NCBI GenBank assembly: GCA_905236255.1
Contig: CAJOPK010000162.1
Location: 1-7,660, forward strand
Length of the DNA: 7,660 nucleotides
Direction of reading: 5' to 3'
Source of the DNA: an uncultured Selenomonadaceae bacterium
GTDB taxonomy: Bacteria; Bacillota; Negativicutes; Selenomonadales; Selenomonadaceae
Positions 1-4,997 of this stretch are shown here, piece by piece; position 1 is the first letter of the stretch, and every line of letters starts with the position of its first letter. Below the pieces are notes generated by a model. It did no database searches. It saw only the letters and a program-made list of their open reading frames with translations, and was not told the DNA's origin. The position numbers and the translations under genes were made by a program.

Positions 1-2
1 AA

Positions 3-347
3 ATTTTCCCGGACAAGCCGGTAACGGCGAAACCTGCGGAAACCCGTATGGGCAGCGGCAAAGGTTCTCCGGAATACTGGGTAGCGGTCGTAAAGCCGGG
101 TCGCGTACTCTTTGAAATGGCGGGGGTTCCCCGTGAAGTTGCGGCAGAGGCCATGCGCCTTGCCGGTCACAAATTGCCGATAAAGACCAAGTTTATCGTA
201 AACGAAGGTCAGGGCGATGTATATGTTCCGATGGTAAACGAGAGCTTGGCGGACGCAAAGAAAGCGGCGCACAATGCGGAAGTTGCGGAACACGCGGCGG
301 AAGCTGCGGCTGAAGCAAAAGAAGGCGGTGAAGCAAATGAAGGCTGA
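3..347 (+). CDS. rplP: Large-subunit ribosomal protein L16 (uL16), 5' part outside the window
   Basis: L16 is a 50S protein near the A-site and central protuberance that helps position tRNA and is needed for late 50S assembly. The window enters in frame at base 3; 114 residues are visible, starting at the conserved IFPDKPVTAKPAETRMGSGK region, followed by EYWVAVVKPGRVLFEM and HKLPIKTKF, all L16 hallmarks. By comparison with the B. subtilis protein as I recall it, about 67 N-terminal residues lie upstream. The domain normally ends shortly after KLPIKTKF (visible residues 57-64), but here about 50 more residues follow, rich in Ala, Glu and Lys, so the whole protein would be near 180 residues rather than the usual 136-144. 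The last codons overlap the rpmC start by 11 bases and contain its ribosome binding site. ATG at 48 is internal, not a start. Confidence 0.97.
   Translation: MFPDKPVTAKPAETRMGSGKGSPEYWVAVVKPGRVLFEMAGVPREVAAEAMRLAGHKLPIKTKFIVNEGQGDVYVPMVNESLADAKKAAHNAEVAEHAAEAAAEAKEGGEANEG
322..330 (+). promoter_or_regulatory. Shine-Dalgarno site for rpmC inside the rplP end
   Basis: AAGGCGGTG differs at one base from the full anti-Shine-Dalgarno complement AAGGAGGTG and ends six bases before the ATG at 337. It lies inside the rplP coding region and decides the rpmC start in favour of 337 over any in-frame codon further upstream. Confidence 0.75.
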
Positions 348-558
348 AGAGATTCGCGGGATGAGTGCCGACGAACAGGCACAGAAACTCAAATCTTTGA
401 AGGAAGAATTGTTCAACCTCCGCTTTCAGCTTGCCACCGGTCAGCTTGAAAATCCGATGAAGATTCGCGACGTGAAAAAATCGATTGCGCGTATCAAAAC
501 AATTCAGCGCGAGCAGGAAATCGCATCGGCGAAATCCGGAGTTTCTTTGAGCAAGTGA
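337..558 (+). CDS. rpmC: Large-subunit ribosomal protein L29 (uL29)
   Basis: L29 is a small, largely helical 50S protein near the peptide exit tunnel, next to L23, where nascent-chain factors such as trigger factor and SRP dock. The product is 73 residues, slightly longer than the usual 60-70. It carries the family signature KEELFNLRFQLATGQLEN at residues 22-39, and then the RDVKKSIARIKTI helix. The ATG at 337 was chosen because it gives the normal MKAEEIR N-terminus and is preceded by a good Shine-Dalgarno site. The frame stays open upstream to about 274, but that part lies wholly inside rplP and has no L29 homology. The 11-base overlap with rplP suggests translational coupling. The last dozen residues (EIASAKSGVSLSK) are a short non-conserved tail. 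Confidence 0.97.
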   Translation: MKAEEIRGMSADEQAQKLKSLKEELFNLRFQLATGQLENPMKIRDVKKSIARIKTIQREQEIASAKSGVSLSK

Positions 559-588
559 CGAGTCTCAATCGGGAGGGAGGCATAACAA

Positions 589-855
589 GTGAGTGAAGAA
601 GTTAAACGCAACGAACGCAAAACCCGCGTCGGCAAAGTCGTGAGCGACAAAATGCAGAAGACGATCGTCGTTGCGATTGAAGAAATTGTTCAGCATAAAC
701 TTTACAAAAAGTCCGTCAAGAGAACGGTAAAATTCAAGGCGCACGACGAAAAAGAAGAGGCTCATGTCGGCGATAAAGTTTTGATTATGGAAACTCGTCC
801 GCTTTCAAAAGAAAAACATTGGCGGCTTGTCGAAATTGTCGAAAAAGCGAAATAA
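589..855 (+). CDS. rpsQ: Small-subunit ribosomal protein S17 (uS17)
   Basis: S17 is a primary 16S rRNA-binding protein of the 30S body with an OB-fold. The 88-residue product is of normal length. It shows the conserved RKTRVGKVVSDKMQKTIVVAIE block at residues 10-31, the HKLYKKSVKRTVKFKAHDE strand-loop region from about 36, and the GDKVLIMETRPLSKEKHWRLVEIV C-terminal part that defines the family. The start is GTG at 589, giving MSEEVKRN; a doubled GGGAGGGAGG ribosome binding site at 571-580 ends eight bases before it. No ATG in frame is better placed: the first internal Met codes for residue 22, inside the conserved domain. It follows rpmC by 30 bases and precedes rplN by 18, so it is co-transcribed with them. 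Confidence 0.98.
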   Translation: MSEEVKRNERKTRVGKVVSDKMQKTIVVAIEEIVQHKLYKKSVKRTVKFKAHDEKEEAHVGDKVLIMETRPLSKEKHWRLVEIVEKAK

Positions 856-873
856 TCGGAAGGAGGAGCACGA

Positions 874-1242
874 ATGATTCAGCAACAGACAATGCTGAAC
901 GTCGGGGACAATACCGGCGCGAAAGAAATTATGTGCATTCGCGTTTTGGGCGGTTCTTATCGTCGTTATGCAAATATCGGCGATGTAATCGTTGCGGCGG
1001 TAAAGTCGGCGACTCCCGGCGGACAGGTAAAAAAGGGTGAAGTGGTAAAGGCTGTGGTTGTCCGCAGCAAAAAAGGTATCCGTCGCCCGGACGGCTCGTA
1101 TATTCGTTTCGACGAAAATGCCGCCGTCATTATCAAAGATGATAAAACTCCGCGCGGCACCCGTATTTTCGGACCGGTTGCACGCGAACTTCGCGAGAAA
1201 GATTTCATGAAAATAATCTCTCTTGCGCCGGAAGTTTTGTGA
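874..1242 (+). CDS. rplN: Large-subunit ribosomal protein L14 (uL14)
   Basis: L14 binds 23S rRNA on the subunit interface, contacts L19 and forms an intersubunit bridge; it is also the docking site of the silencing factor RsfS. The 122-residue product is exactly the standard bacterial length. MIQQQTMLNVGDNTGAKEIM opens the protein, with the conserved NTGAK turn at residues 13-17. KKGIRRPDGSYIRFDENA (about 67-83) and RGTRIFGPVARELRE (94-108) follow, ending in SLAPEVL. The start is ATG 874, seven bases after AGGAGG (861-866). The TGA stop at 1240-1242 immediately precedes the Shine-Dalgarno site of rplX, which suggests coupled or reinitiating translation. Sequence and spacing are wholly ordinary for this family. 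Confidence 0.99.
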   Translation: MIQQQTMLNVGDNTGAKEIMCIRVLGGSYRRYANIGDVIVAAVKSATPGGQVKKGEVVKAVVVRSKKGIRRPDGSYIRFDENAAVIIKDDKTPRGTRIFGPVARELREKDFMKIISLAPEVL

Positions 1243-1244
1243 GA

Positions 1245-1249
1245 GGAGG
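1245..1249 (+). promoter_or_regulatory. Shine-Dalgarno site that fixes a TTG start for rplX
   Basis: GGAGG at 1245-1249 (within GAGAGGAGGTGC) sits seven bases before TTG 1257, a normal spacing. The upstream in-frame GTG at 1239 overlaps the rplN stop and would place this site inside the coding region, so TTG 1257 is the better start. Confidence 0.8.
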
Positions 1250-1256
1250 TGCCGAA

Positions 1257-1589
1257 TTGTCACTTGTAAATTTGCATGTAAAGAAAGGCGACACGGTTGT
1301 CGTTCTTTCCGGAAAAGATAAAGGCAAACAGGGCAAGGTCATTCAGTCCATGCCCAAAAAAGGTAAAGTTGTCGTCGAGGACGTAAACAAAGTCAAACGG
1401 CACACCAAGCCGAGTTTCAAGGCTCCGCAGGGCGGTATCCTTACAAAGGAAATGCCTTTGCACGCCTGCAAAGTTATGCTCGTCTGCCCGGCTTGCAACA
1501 AGCCCACGCGCACGGGTCATAAAGAAGTAAACGGCAAAAATGTTCGCGTCTGCAAAAAATGCGGCGAAGTTGTGGATCAGACAAAATAA
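1257..1589 (+). CDS. rplX: Large-subunit ribosomal protein L24 (uL24), zinc-ribbon form
   Basis: L24 is an assembly-initiating 23S rRNA-binding protein whose loop lies at the polypeptide exit. The product is 110 residues from a TTG start at 1257 (MSLVNLHVKKGD). It has an N-terminal KOW motif (about residues 8-35: VKKGDTVVVLSGKDKGKQGK) and then the EDVNKVKRHTKP segment. The C-terminal part has paired cysteines, CPAC at 77-80 and CKKC at 99-102, which form a zinc-ribbon-like module seen in many bacterial L24 proteins. An upstream GTG at 1239 would add six residues (MRGGAE) encoded by the Shine-Dalgarno region and is not credible. The gene starts 14 bases after the rplN stop and precedes rplE by 24. 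Confidence 0.96.
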   Translation: MSLVNLHVKKGDTVVVLSGKDKGKQGKVIQSMPKKGKVVVEDVNKVKRHTKPSFKAPQGGILTKEMPLHACKVMLVCPACNKPTRTGHKEVNGKNVRVCKKCGEVVDQTK

Positions 1590-1613
1590 TTTTTTCGGAG
1601 AGGAGGGAAATAA

Positions 1614-2159
1614 ATGAGCAGACTGAGAGATAAATACAAAAATGAAGTCGTCAAGGCTTTGATTGAAAAGTTTTCCTACAAAAACATCATGCAGGTTCCG
1701 AAGATTGAAAAAATCGTAATCAACATGGCTGTGGGCGATTCGGTCGGAAATTCAAAGGCACTCGAATCCGCAATCGGAGACCTTACTCTTATTGCAGGTC
1801 AGAAACCGATCGTAACCCGCGCAAAAAAATCTTTGGCGGCTTGGAAACTTCGTCAGGGTATGCCGATCGGTTGCAAAGTCACTCTTCGTGCCGACAGAAT
1901 GTACGAATTCCTTGACAAGTTTATGAATGTTGCGTTGCCGCGTGTTCGCGACTTCAGAGGTTTAAGCAGAAACTCTTTCGACGGTCGCGGAAATTTCGCG
2001 GTCGGCATCAAAGAACAGCTCATTTTCCCGGAAATTGATTACGACAAAATCGATAAAATTCGCGGAATGGACATTATCATCGTGACAACGGCGAAAACCG
2101 ACGAAGAGGCTCGCGAATTTCTGTCACTTATGGGTATGCCGTTCAAGCAGGGAGAGTGA
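1614..2159 (+). CDS. rplE: Large-subunit ribosomal protein L5 (uL5)
   Basis: L5 binds 5S rRNA and, with L18 and L25-type proteins, places the 5S particle in the central protuberance, where its loop touches the P-site tRNA. The 181-residue product is of normal length. It shows MSRLRDKYKNEVV, VPKIEKIVINMAVGDSVGNSK (about 28-48), AGQKPIVTRAKKSLAAWKLR (61-80), GMPIGCKVTLR (82-92) and RVRDFRGLSRNSFDGRGNFA (110-129), all hallmarks of the family. GMDIIIVTTAKTDEEAREFL near the end closes the fold. The start is ATG 1614 after GAGGAGG. The next gene, rpsN, begins only seven bases after the stop. In E. coli S8 represses the spc operon at the rplE start; I see no matching S8-site mimic here. Confidence 0.99.
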   Translation: MSRLRDKYKNEVVKALIEKFSYKNIMQVPKIEKIVINMAVGDSVGNSKALESAIGDLTLIAGQKPIVTRAKKSLAAWKLRQGMPIGCKVTLRADRMYEFLDKFMNVALPRVRDFRGLSRNSFDGRGNFAVGIKEQLIFPEIDYDKIDKIRGMDIIIVTTAKTDEEAREFLSLMGMPFKQGE

Positions 2160-2166
2160 TTATCAA

Positions 2167-2352
2167 ATGGCAAAAAAGGCTTTGAAAGAAAAATGGGCCA
2201 AAGAGCCGAAATATTCGACTCGCAGATACAATCGTTGCAAAATTTGCGGCAGACCGCACGGTTATTTGAGAAAGTTCGGTATGTGCAGAATTTGCTTCCG
2301 TGAACAGAGTTACGCCGGCGCAATTCCGGGAGTAACAAAGGCAAGCTGGTAA
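2167..2352 (+). CDS. rpsN: Small-subunit ribosomal protein S14, zinc-binding type Z (uS14)
   Basis: S14 sits in the 30S head and contacts helix regions near the A and P sites; it joins late in assembly. The 61-residue length and the four cysteines at 24, 27, 40 and 43 (CKIC and CRIC around GRPHGYLRKFGM) mark the short zinc-binding type, as opposed to the roughly 100-residue cysteine-free type of E. coli. The C-terminal REQSYAGAIPGVTKASW is the usual ending. Bacteria that carry this type often also hold a zinc-free copy elsewhere under Zur control; none is in this window. The start ATG 2167 lies seven bases after the rplE stop, and its ribosome binding site (GGGAGAG) falls within the end of rplE, so coupling to L5 translation is likely. 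Some annotations call this gene rpsZ. Confidence 0.98.
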   Translation: MAKKALKEKWAKEPKYSTRRYNRCKICGRPHGYLRKFGMCRICFREQSYAGAIPGVTKASW

Positions 2353-2379
2353 AAATTTGAAAGGAGGATATCGATTACA

Positions 2380-2778
2380 ATGGCAATGACTGATCCTATT
2401 GCAGATATGTTGACCCGTATTCGCAATGCGAATATGGTTTATCATGAGAAAGTTGAAATTCCCGGCTCGAAAATCAAGACCGCGATTGCGGAAGTCTTGA
2501 AACGGGAAGGTTTCATTAAGGATTACACATTCGCGGAGGACAACAAACAGGGCATTTTGACCGTGTTCATGAAGTACGGCGCGAATCGTGAAAGAGTTAT
2601 AACGGGCATCAAGCGCATTTCCAGACCCGGACTTCGTCAATACTCGAAGAAGGCGGAACTCCCGCGAGTTCTCGGCGGACTCGGTATCGCAATTATCTCC
2701 ACTTCAAAGGGGATCATGACCGATAAAGAAGCAAGGAAAGTCGGTCTCGGCGGCGAGGTCATCGCTTTTGTTTGGTAA
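2380..2778 (+). CDS. rpsH: Small-subunit ribosomal protein S8 (uS8)
   Basis: S8 is a primary binder of 16S rRNA helix 21 in the platform and, in E. coli, the translational repressor of the spc operon. The 132-residue product has MTDPIADMLTRIRNAN at residues 3-18 and IKTAIAEVLKREGFIKDY near 32-49. GANRERVITGIKRISRPGLRQYSK (67-90), LPRVLGGLGIAIISTSKGIMTDKEAR and the final GEVIAFVW follow; this is a complete family match. The start ATG 2380 gives MAMTDP, like the MVMTDP start of B. subtilis as I recall it. The alternative ATG at 2386 is further from the AAGGAGGA at 2361-2368, whose spacing to 2380 (11 bases) is already long. Whether S8 autoregulates this operon cannot be told from the sequence. 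Confidence 0.99.
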   Translation: MAMTDPIADMLTRIRNANMVYHEKVEIPGSKIKTAIAEVLKREGFIKDYTFAEDNKQGILTVFMKYGANRERVITGIKRISRPGLRQYSKKAELPRVLGGLGIAIISTSKGIMTDKEARKVGLGGEVIAFVW

Positions 2779-2799
2779 CGGAAATTCGGAGGTGCAGAG

Positions 2800-3351
2800 A
2801 TGTCAAGAATCGGAAGAGCACCGATTACAATTCCCGCCGGCGTTACCGTAACGGTGGATGACAATAATCAGGTGCATGTAAAAGGTCCGAAGGGTGAACT
2901 TTCCCGGACGATCAATCAAGATATGAAAATAAGCATCGAGGACGGCGTTCTTACGGTGGCGCGTCCTTCCGATGATAAGACGCACAGAAGTCTTCACGGA
3001 CTTTCCCGCTCGCTCATCAACAACATGGTTTTGGGCGTTACGCAAGGGTTCAGCAAGAATTTGGAGATTAACGGCGTAGGTTATCGTGCAACCAAACAAG
3101 GCAAAAATTTGAATCTTGCGCTCGGTTATTCTCATCCGGTTATCATTGAACCGCCTGCGGGAATTACTCTTGAGGCTCCCACCGCGACTTCAATCGTTGT
3201 CAGCGGTATCGACAAAGAGCTTGTCGGTGCGGTTGCCGCCGATATTCGCAAGTGGCGTTTGCCCGAACCTTATAAAGGCAAAGGCATCAAATACGCCGGC
3301 GAACATATTCGTCGCAAGGAAGGTAAAGCCGGAGCCAAAGGCAAGAAGTAA
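2800..3351 (+). CDS. rplF: Large-subunit ribosomal protein L6 (uL6)
   Basis: L6 lies near the sarcin-ricin loop and the GTPase-associated centre of the 50S subunit and is needed for late 50S assembly. The 183-residue product is close to the usual 176-180 and shows both repeated L6 domains. The start is MSRIGRAPITIPAGV; the middle has VKGPKGELSR (27-36) and HRSLHGLSRSLINNMVLGVTQGF. The second domain has LEINGVGYRA (88-97), LALGYSHPV (106-114) and the signature PEPYKGKGIKYAGEHIRRKEGK (155-176). The Lys/Gly-rich end (AGAKGKK) is typical. The start ATG 2800 follows GGAGGTG. The TAA at 3349-3351 is followed almost at once by a strong hairpin (3354-3388), the only such structure between genes in the S17-to-L15 block. 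Confidence 0.99.
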   Translation: MSRIGRAPITIPAGVTVTVDDNNQVHVKGPKGELSRTINQDMKISIEDGVLTVARPSDDKTHRSLHGLSRSLINNMVLGVTQGFSKNLEINGVGYRATKQGKNLNLALGYSHPVIIEPPAGITLEAPTATSIVVSGIDKELVGAVAADIRKWRLPEPYKGKGIKYAGEHIRRKEGKAGAKGKK

Positions 3352-3353
3352 TT

Positions 3354-3388
3354 TGAGGTGAAAAGTTTCAAATAAACTTTTCGCCTTA
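3354..3388 (+). other. Hairpin in the rplF-rplR spacer, not a canonical terminator
   Basis: Bases 3354-3368 pair with 3374-3388 as a 15-bp stem around the five-base loop CAAAT. Thirteen pairs are Watson-Crick and two are G-U type (3359 with 3383, 3355 with 3387). On the sense RNA both odd pairs are allowed wobbles, while on the antisense RNA they would be A-C mismatches, so the structure is suited to the sense transcript. No T-run follows the stem on either strand (the bases after it read TGACTTGTCACT), so full intrinsic termination is unlikely. It starts three bases after the rplF stop. Likely roles are 3'-end protection, an RNase cleavage point or a protein-binding site; the sequence does not decide between them. 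Confidence 0.7.
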
Positions 3389-3421
3389 TGACTTGTCACT
3401 TAAAAGAAGGGAGAGTTTGAA

Positions 3422-3781
3422 GTGCTTCTCAAAGCAGATAAAAATAAATTGCGCCAAAAGCGGCATTTGAGAGTCCGGAACAAAGTTCACGGCACGGCAC
3501 AACGTCCGCGCTTGAATGTTTTCCGCAGTCTGTCGCACATTTACGCGCAAATCATAGATGACGAAAAAGCCGTAACTCTCACGGCTGCAAGTTCAATGGA
3601 CAAAGATTTCAAAGGCAACGGCGGTAACGTCGAAGGCGCAAAAGCGGTCGGCGCGGCAATCGCCAAAAAAGCTTTGGAAAAGGGTATTACCGAAGTTGTA
3701 TTTGATCGCGGAGGTTACATTTATCACGGTCGCATCGCGGCACTTGCCGAAGCGGCTCGTGAAGGCGGTCTGAAATTTTAA
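3422..3781 (+). CDS. rplR: Large-subunit ribosomal protein L18 (uL18)
   Basis: L18 binds 5S rRNA and, with L5, anchors it in the central protuberance of the 50S subunit. The 119-residue product is of normal length. The basic N-terminus KNKLRQKRHLRVRNKVHGTA (residues 7-26) is followed by QRPRLNVFRSLSHIYAQIID (27-46), VGAAIAKKALEKGI and the closing signature FDRGGYIYHGRIAALAEAAREGGLKF (94-119). The start is GTG 3422, with the AAGGGAGAG ribosome binding site (3407-3415) ending six bases before it. No in-frame ATG gives the proper N-terminus. The gene is set apart from rplF by 70 bases containing a hairpin, while rpsE follows after 18 bases, so this spacing may mark a break in translational coupling inside the operon. 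Confidence 0.98.
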   Translation: MLLKADKNKLRQKRHLRVRNKVHGTAQRPRLNVFRSLSHIYAQIIDDEKAVTLTAASSMDKDFKGNGGNVEGAKAVGAAIAKKALEKGITEVVFDRGGYIYHGRIAALAEAAREGGLKF

Positions 3782-3799
3782 GAGGAGGAGGTCGAAAAA

Positions 3800-4300
3800 A
3801 TGCCCGGAAAAGAAAATGAAACTCCCGAATTCGAGGAGAGAGTTGTTTTTATAAATCGTGTTGCGAAGGTTGTCAAAGGCGGTCGCCGTTTTTCCTTCAG
3901 CGCGTTGGTCGTTGTCGGAAACAAAAACGGCAAAGTCGGAGTCGGTCTCGGCAAAGCTGCGGAAGTTCCGGAAGCCATTCGCAAAGGCGTTGACGATGCA
4001 AAGAAAAATTTGATTGAAGTTGCATTGAAAGATCGTTCCATTCCGCACGGTGTTGTCGGGGTGTTCGGTGCGGGTCGCGTACTTTTGAGACCGGCTTCCG
4101 AAGGTACCGGCGTTATTGCCGGCGGTCCGGCGCGTGCGGTTCTCGAATTGGCGGGAGTTCGCGACATTCTCACAAAGTCGCTCGGTTCTTCCAATCCGAA
4201 CAACATGGTTCGCGCAACTTTGGAAGGTTTGAAAATGCTCAAACGCGCCGAAGTTGTTGCCGAATTGCGCGGAAAATCCGTTCGTGAATTGTTTAATTGA
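3800..4300 (+). CDS. rpsE: Small-subunit ribosomal protein S5 (uS5)
   Basis: S5 lies at the mRNA entry side of the 30S subunit, helps decoding accuracy and mRNA unwinding, and forms part of the spectinomycin pocket. The 166-residue product is of standard Bacillota length. The N-terminal double-stranded-RNA-like domain shows FINRVAKVVKGGRRFSFSALV (about 17-37), including the loop near residues 20-30 where spectinomycin resistance changes arise in other species; it looks wild-type. GNKNGKVGVGLGKA, SEGTGVIAGGPARAVLELAGV (100-120) and NNMVRATLEGL follow, then RGKSVRELFN. At 81-84 the sequence reads IPHG where the B. subtilis protein has IPHE, as I recall; this position varies between phyla. The start ATG 3800 follows AGAGGAGGAGGT. 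The TGA overlaps the Shine-Dalgarno site of rpmD. Confidence 0.99.
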   Translation: MPGKENETPEFEERVVFINRVAKVVKGGRRFSFSALVVVGNKNGKVGVGLGKAAEVPEAIRKGVDDAKKNLIEVALKDRSIPHGVVGVFGAGRVLLRPASEGTGVIAGGPARAVLELAGVRDILTKSLGSSNPNNMVRATLEGLKMLKRAEVVAELRGKSVRELFN

Positions 4301-4306
4301 GGAGGT
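4299..4306 (+). promoter_or_regulatory. Shine-Dalgarno site for rpmD overlapping the rpsE stop
   Basis: GAGGAGGT begins within the TGA stop of rpsE and ends eight bases before ATG 4315. It fixes the rpmD start at 4315; an in-frame TTG at 4297 would put the site inside the coding region. The overlap favours reinitiation by ribosomes finishing rpsE. Confidence 0.8.
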
Positions 4307-4314
4307 CGGTCGAA

Positions 4315-4500
4315 ATGGCAAAATTGAAAGTTACGCTGAAAAGAAGCCTTATCAGCCGTCCGGAAACTCAAAGAAAAACCGTCCGTTCACTCGGACTTCG
4401 CAAGATAAATTCCTTTTCGATTCTTCCCGATGATGCCGTAACTCGCGGACAAATTCACAAAGTCCGTCATTTGGTCGCGGTTGAGGAAGTCGAAGGTTAA
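4315..4500 (+). CDS. rpmD: Large-subunit ribosomal protein L30 (uL30)
   Basis: L30 is a small 50S protein with a ferredoxin-like fold that binds 23S rRNA near 5S rRNA; it is dispensable in some bacteria. The product is 61 residues, the usual bacterial size of 58-62. The opening KLKVTLKRSLISRPETQRKTVRSLGLRKI is the family signature (residues 3-31), followed by the DDAVTRGQIHKVRHLVAVEEV end (39-59). ATG 4315 is chosen because it follows a strong Shine-Dalgarno site by eight bases and gives the normal MAKLKVTL start. The in-frame codons just upstream code for the Shine-Dalgarno region and are not part of the protein. It sits between rpsE (14 bases) and rplO (21 bases), its standard place in the spc operon. 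Confidence 0.97.
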   Translation: MAKLKVTLKRSLISRPETQRKTVRSLGLRKINSFSILPDDAVTRGQIHKVRHLVAVEEVEG

Positions 4501-4521
4501 GCGGAAGGGGGTTTATCGTAA

Positions 4522-4995
4522 ATGAAATTGCATGAACTTAAACCGGCTGAAGGTTCGCGTAAAGACGCAAAACGCGTCGGTCGCGGTATCGGTTCCGGTC
4601 TCGGCAAAACTTCCGGTCGCGGTCACAAAGGTCAGAAAGCCCGCAGCGGCGGCGGAGTTCGTCCGGGTTTTGAAGGCGGTCAGATGCCGATTTACCGTCG
4701 TTTGCCGAAACGCGGTTTCAAAAATATTTGGCGCAAAGAATATGCCGAAGTCAATGTCGAAACTCTTAACCGTTTTGAAGACGGCTCGGTCGTTGACGCG
4801 GTAGCGTTGGTTGAATCCGGCATTTTGAAAAATGTTTTGGACGGAATCCGTATTCTCGGAAACGGCGAACTTACCAAAAAGTTGACGGTAAGAGCGCACG
4901 GATTTACAAAATCCGCCGTTCAAAAAATCGAAGCTGCCGGCGGCAAGGTTGAAAATCTTACCGAAACCGTCGAAGAAAAAGCTGAGGAGAATTAA
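4522..4995 (+). CDS. rplO: Large-subunit ribosomal protein L15 (uL15) with an acidic C-terminal tail
   Basis: L15 is a 50S assembly protein with a long, Gly/Arg-rich N-terminal arm that threads through 23S rRNA. Here the arm is plain: residues 15-50 carry DAKRVGRGIGSGLGKTSGRG, HKGQKARSGGGVRPGFEGGQ and then MPIYRRLPKRGF. The globular part includes VNVETLNRFEDG and ILGNGELTKKLTVRAHGFTKSA (111-132). Most L15 proteins end near the GGKVE motif (140-144) at about 146 residues. This one continues for some 13 residues rich in Glu (tail ETVEEKAEEN), giving 157. The codons of that tail contain the ribosome binding site of secY, whose GTG starts two bases after the stop. The start ATG 4522 is preceded by GGAAGGGGG with a long spacing. 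Confidence 0.98.
   Translation: MKLHELKPAEGSRKDAKRVGRGIGSGLGKTSGRGHKGQKARSGGGVRPGFEGGQMPIYRRLPKRGFKNIWRKEYAEVNVETLNRFEDGSVVDAVALVESGILKNVLDGIRILGNGELTKKLTVRAHGFTKSAVQKIEAAGGKVENLTETVEEKAEEN
4984..4989 (+). promoter_or_regulatory. Shine-Dalgarno site for secY inside the rplO end
   Basis: GAGGAG within the last codons of rplO ends eight bases before GTG 4998, supporting that non-ATG start for secY. Ribosomes finishing rplO pass directly over the site, so translation of the two genes is probably coupled. Confidence 0.75.
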
Positions 4996-4997
4996 AA

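Noticed and set aside
1239..1256. GTG 1239 as the rplX start
   Set aside because: It would code the Shine-Dalgarno region as protein (MRGGAE) and overlap the rplN stop; TTG 1257 has the right spacing.
805..1263. Minus-strand open frame of 152 codons opposite rplN
   Set aside because: It mirrors the L14 gene fully, with no family likeness and no separate promoter or ribosome binding site seen.
1590..1640. S8-binding autoregulatory site at the rplE start, as in E. coli
   Set aside because: I could not draw a structure resembling the S8 site of 16S helix 21 around this start; the region looks like a plain Shine-Dalgarno plus start.
3354..3388. Intrinsic terminator after rplF
   Set aside because: The stem is strong but no T-run follows on either strand, and essential co-transcribed genes lie downstream; listed as an unassigned hairpin instead.
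3352..3421. Promoter in the rplF-rplR spacer
   Set aside because: TTGAGG (3353-3358) and TTTCAA (3366-3371) were tried as -35 boxes, but no acceptable -10 box falls 16-18 bases downstream.
3593..4371. Long minus-strand open frames (242 and 197 codons) opposite rplR, rpsE and rpmD
   Set aside because: They lie opposite highly conserved ribosomal genes, show no recognisable domain and are low-complexity Phe/Asn/Arg or Ser/Pro/Thr-rich, as expected from the reverse complement of these codons.
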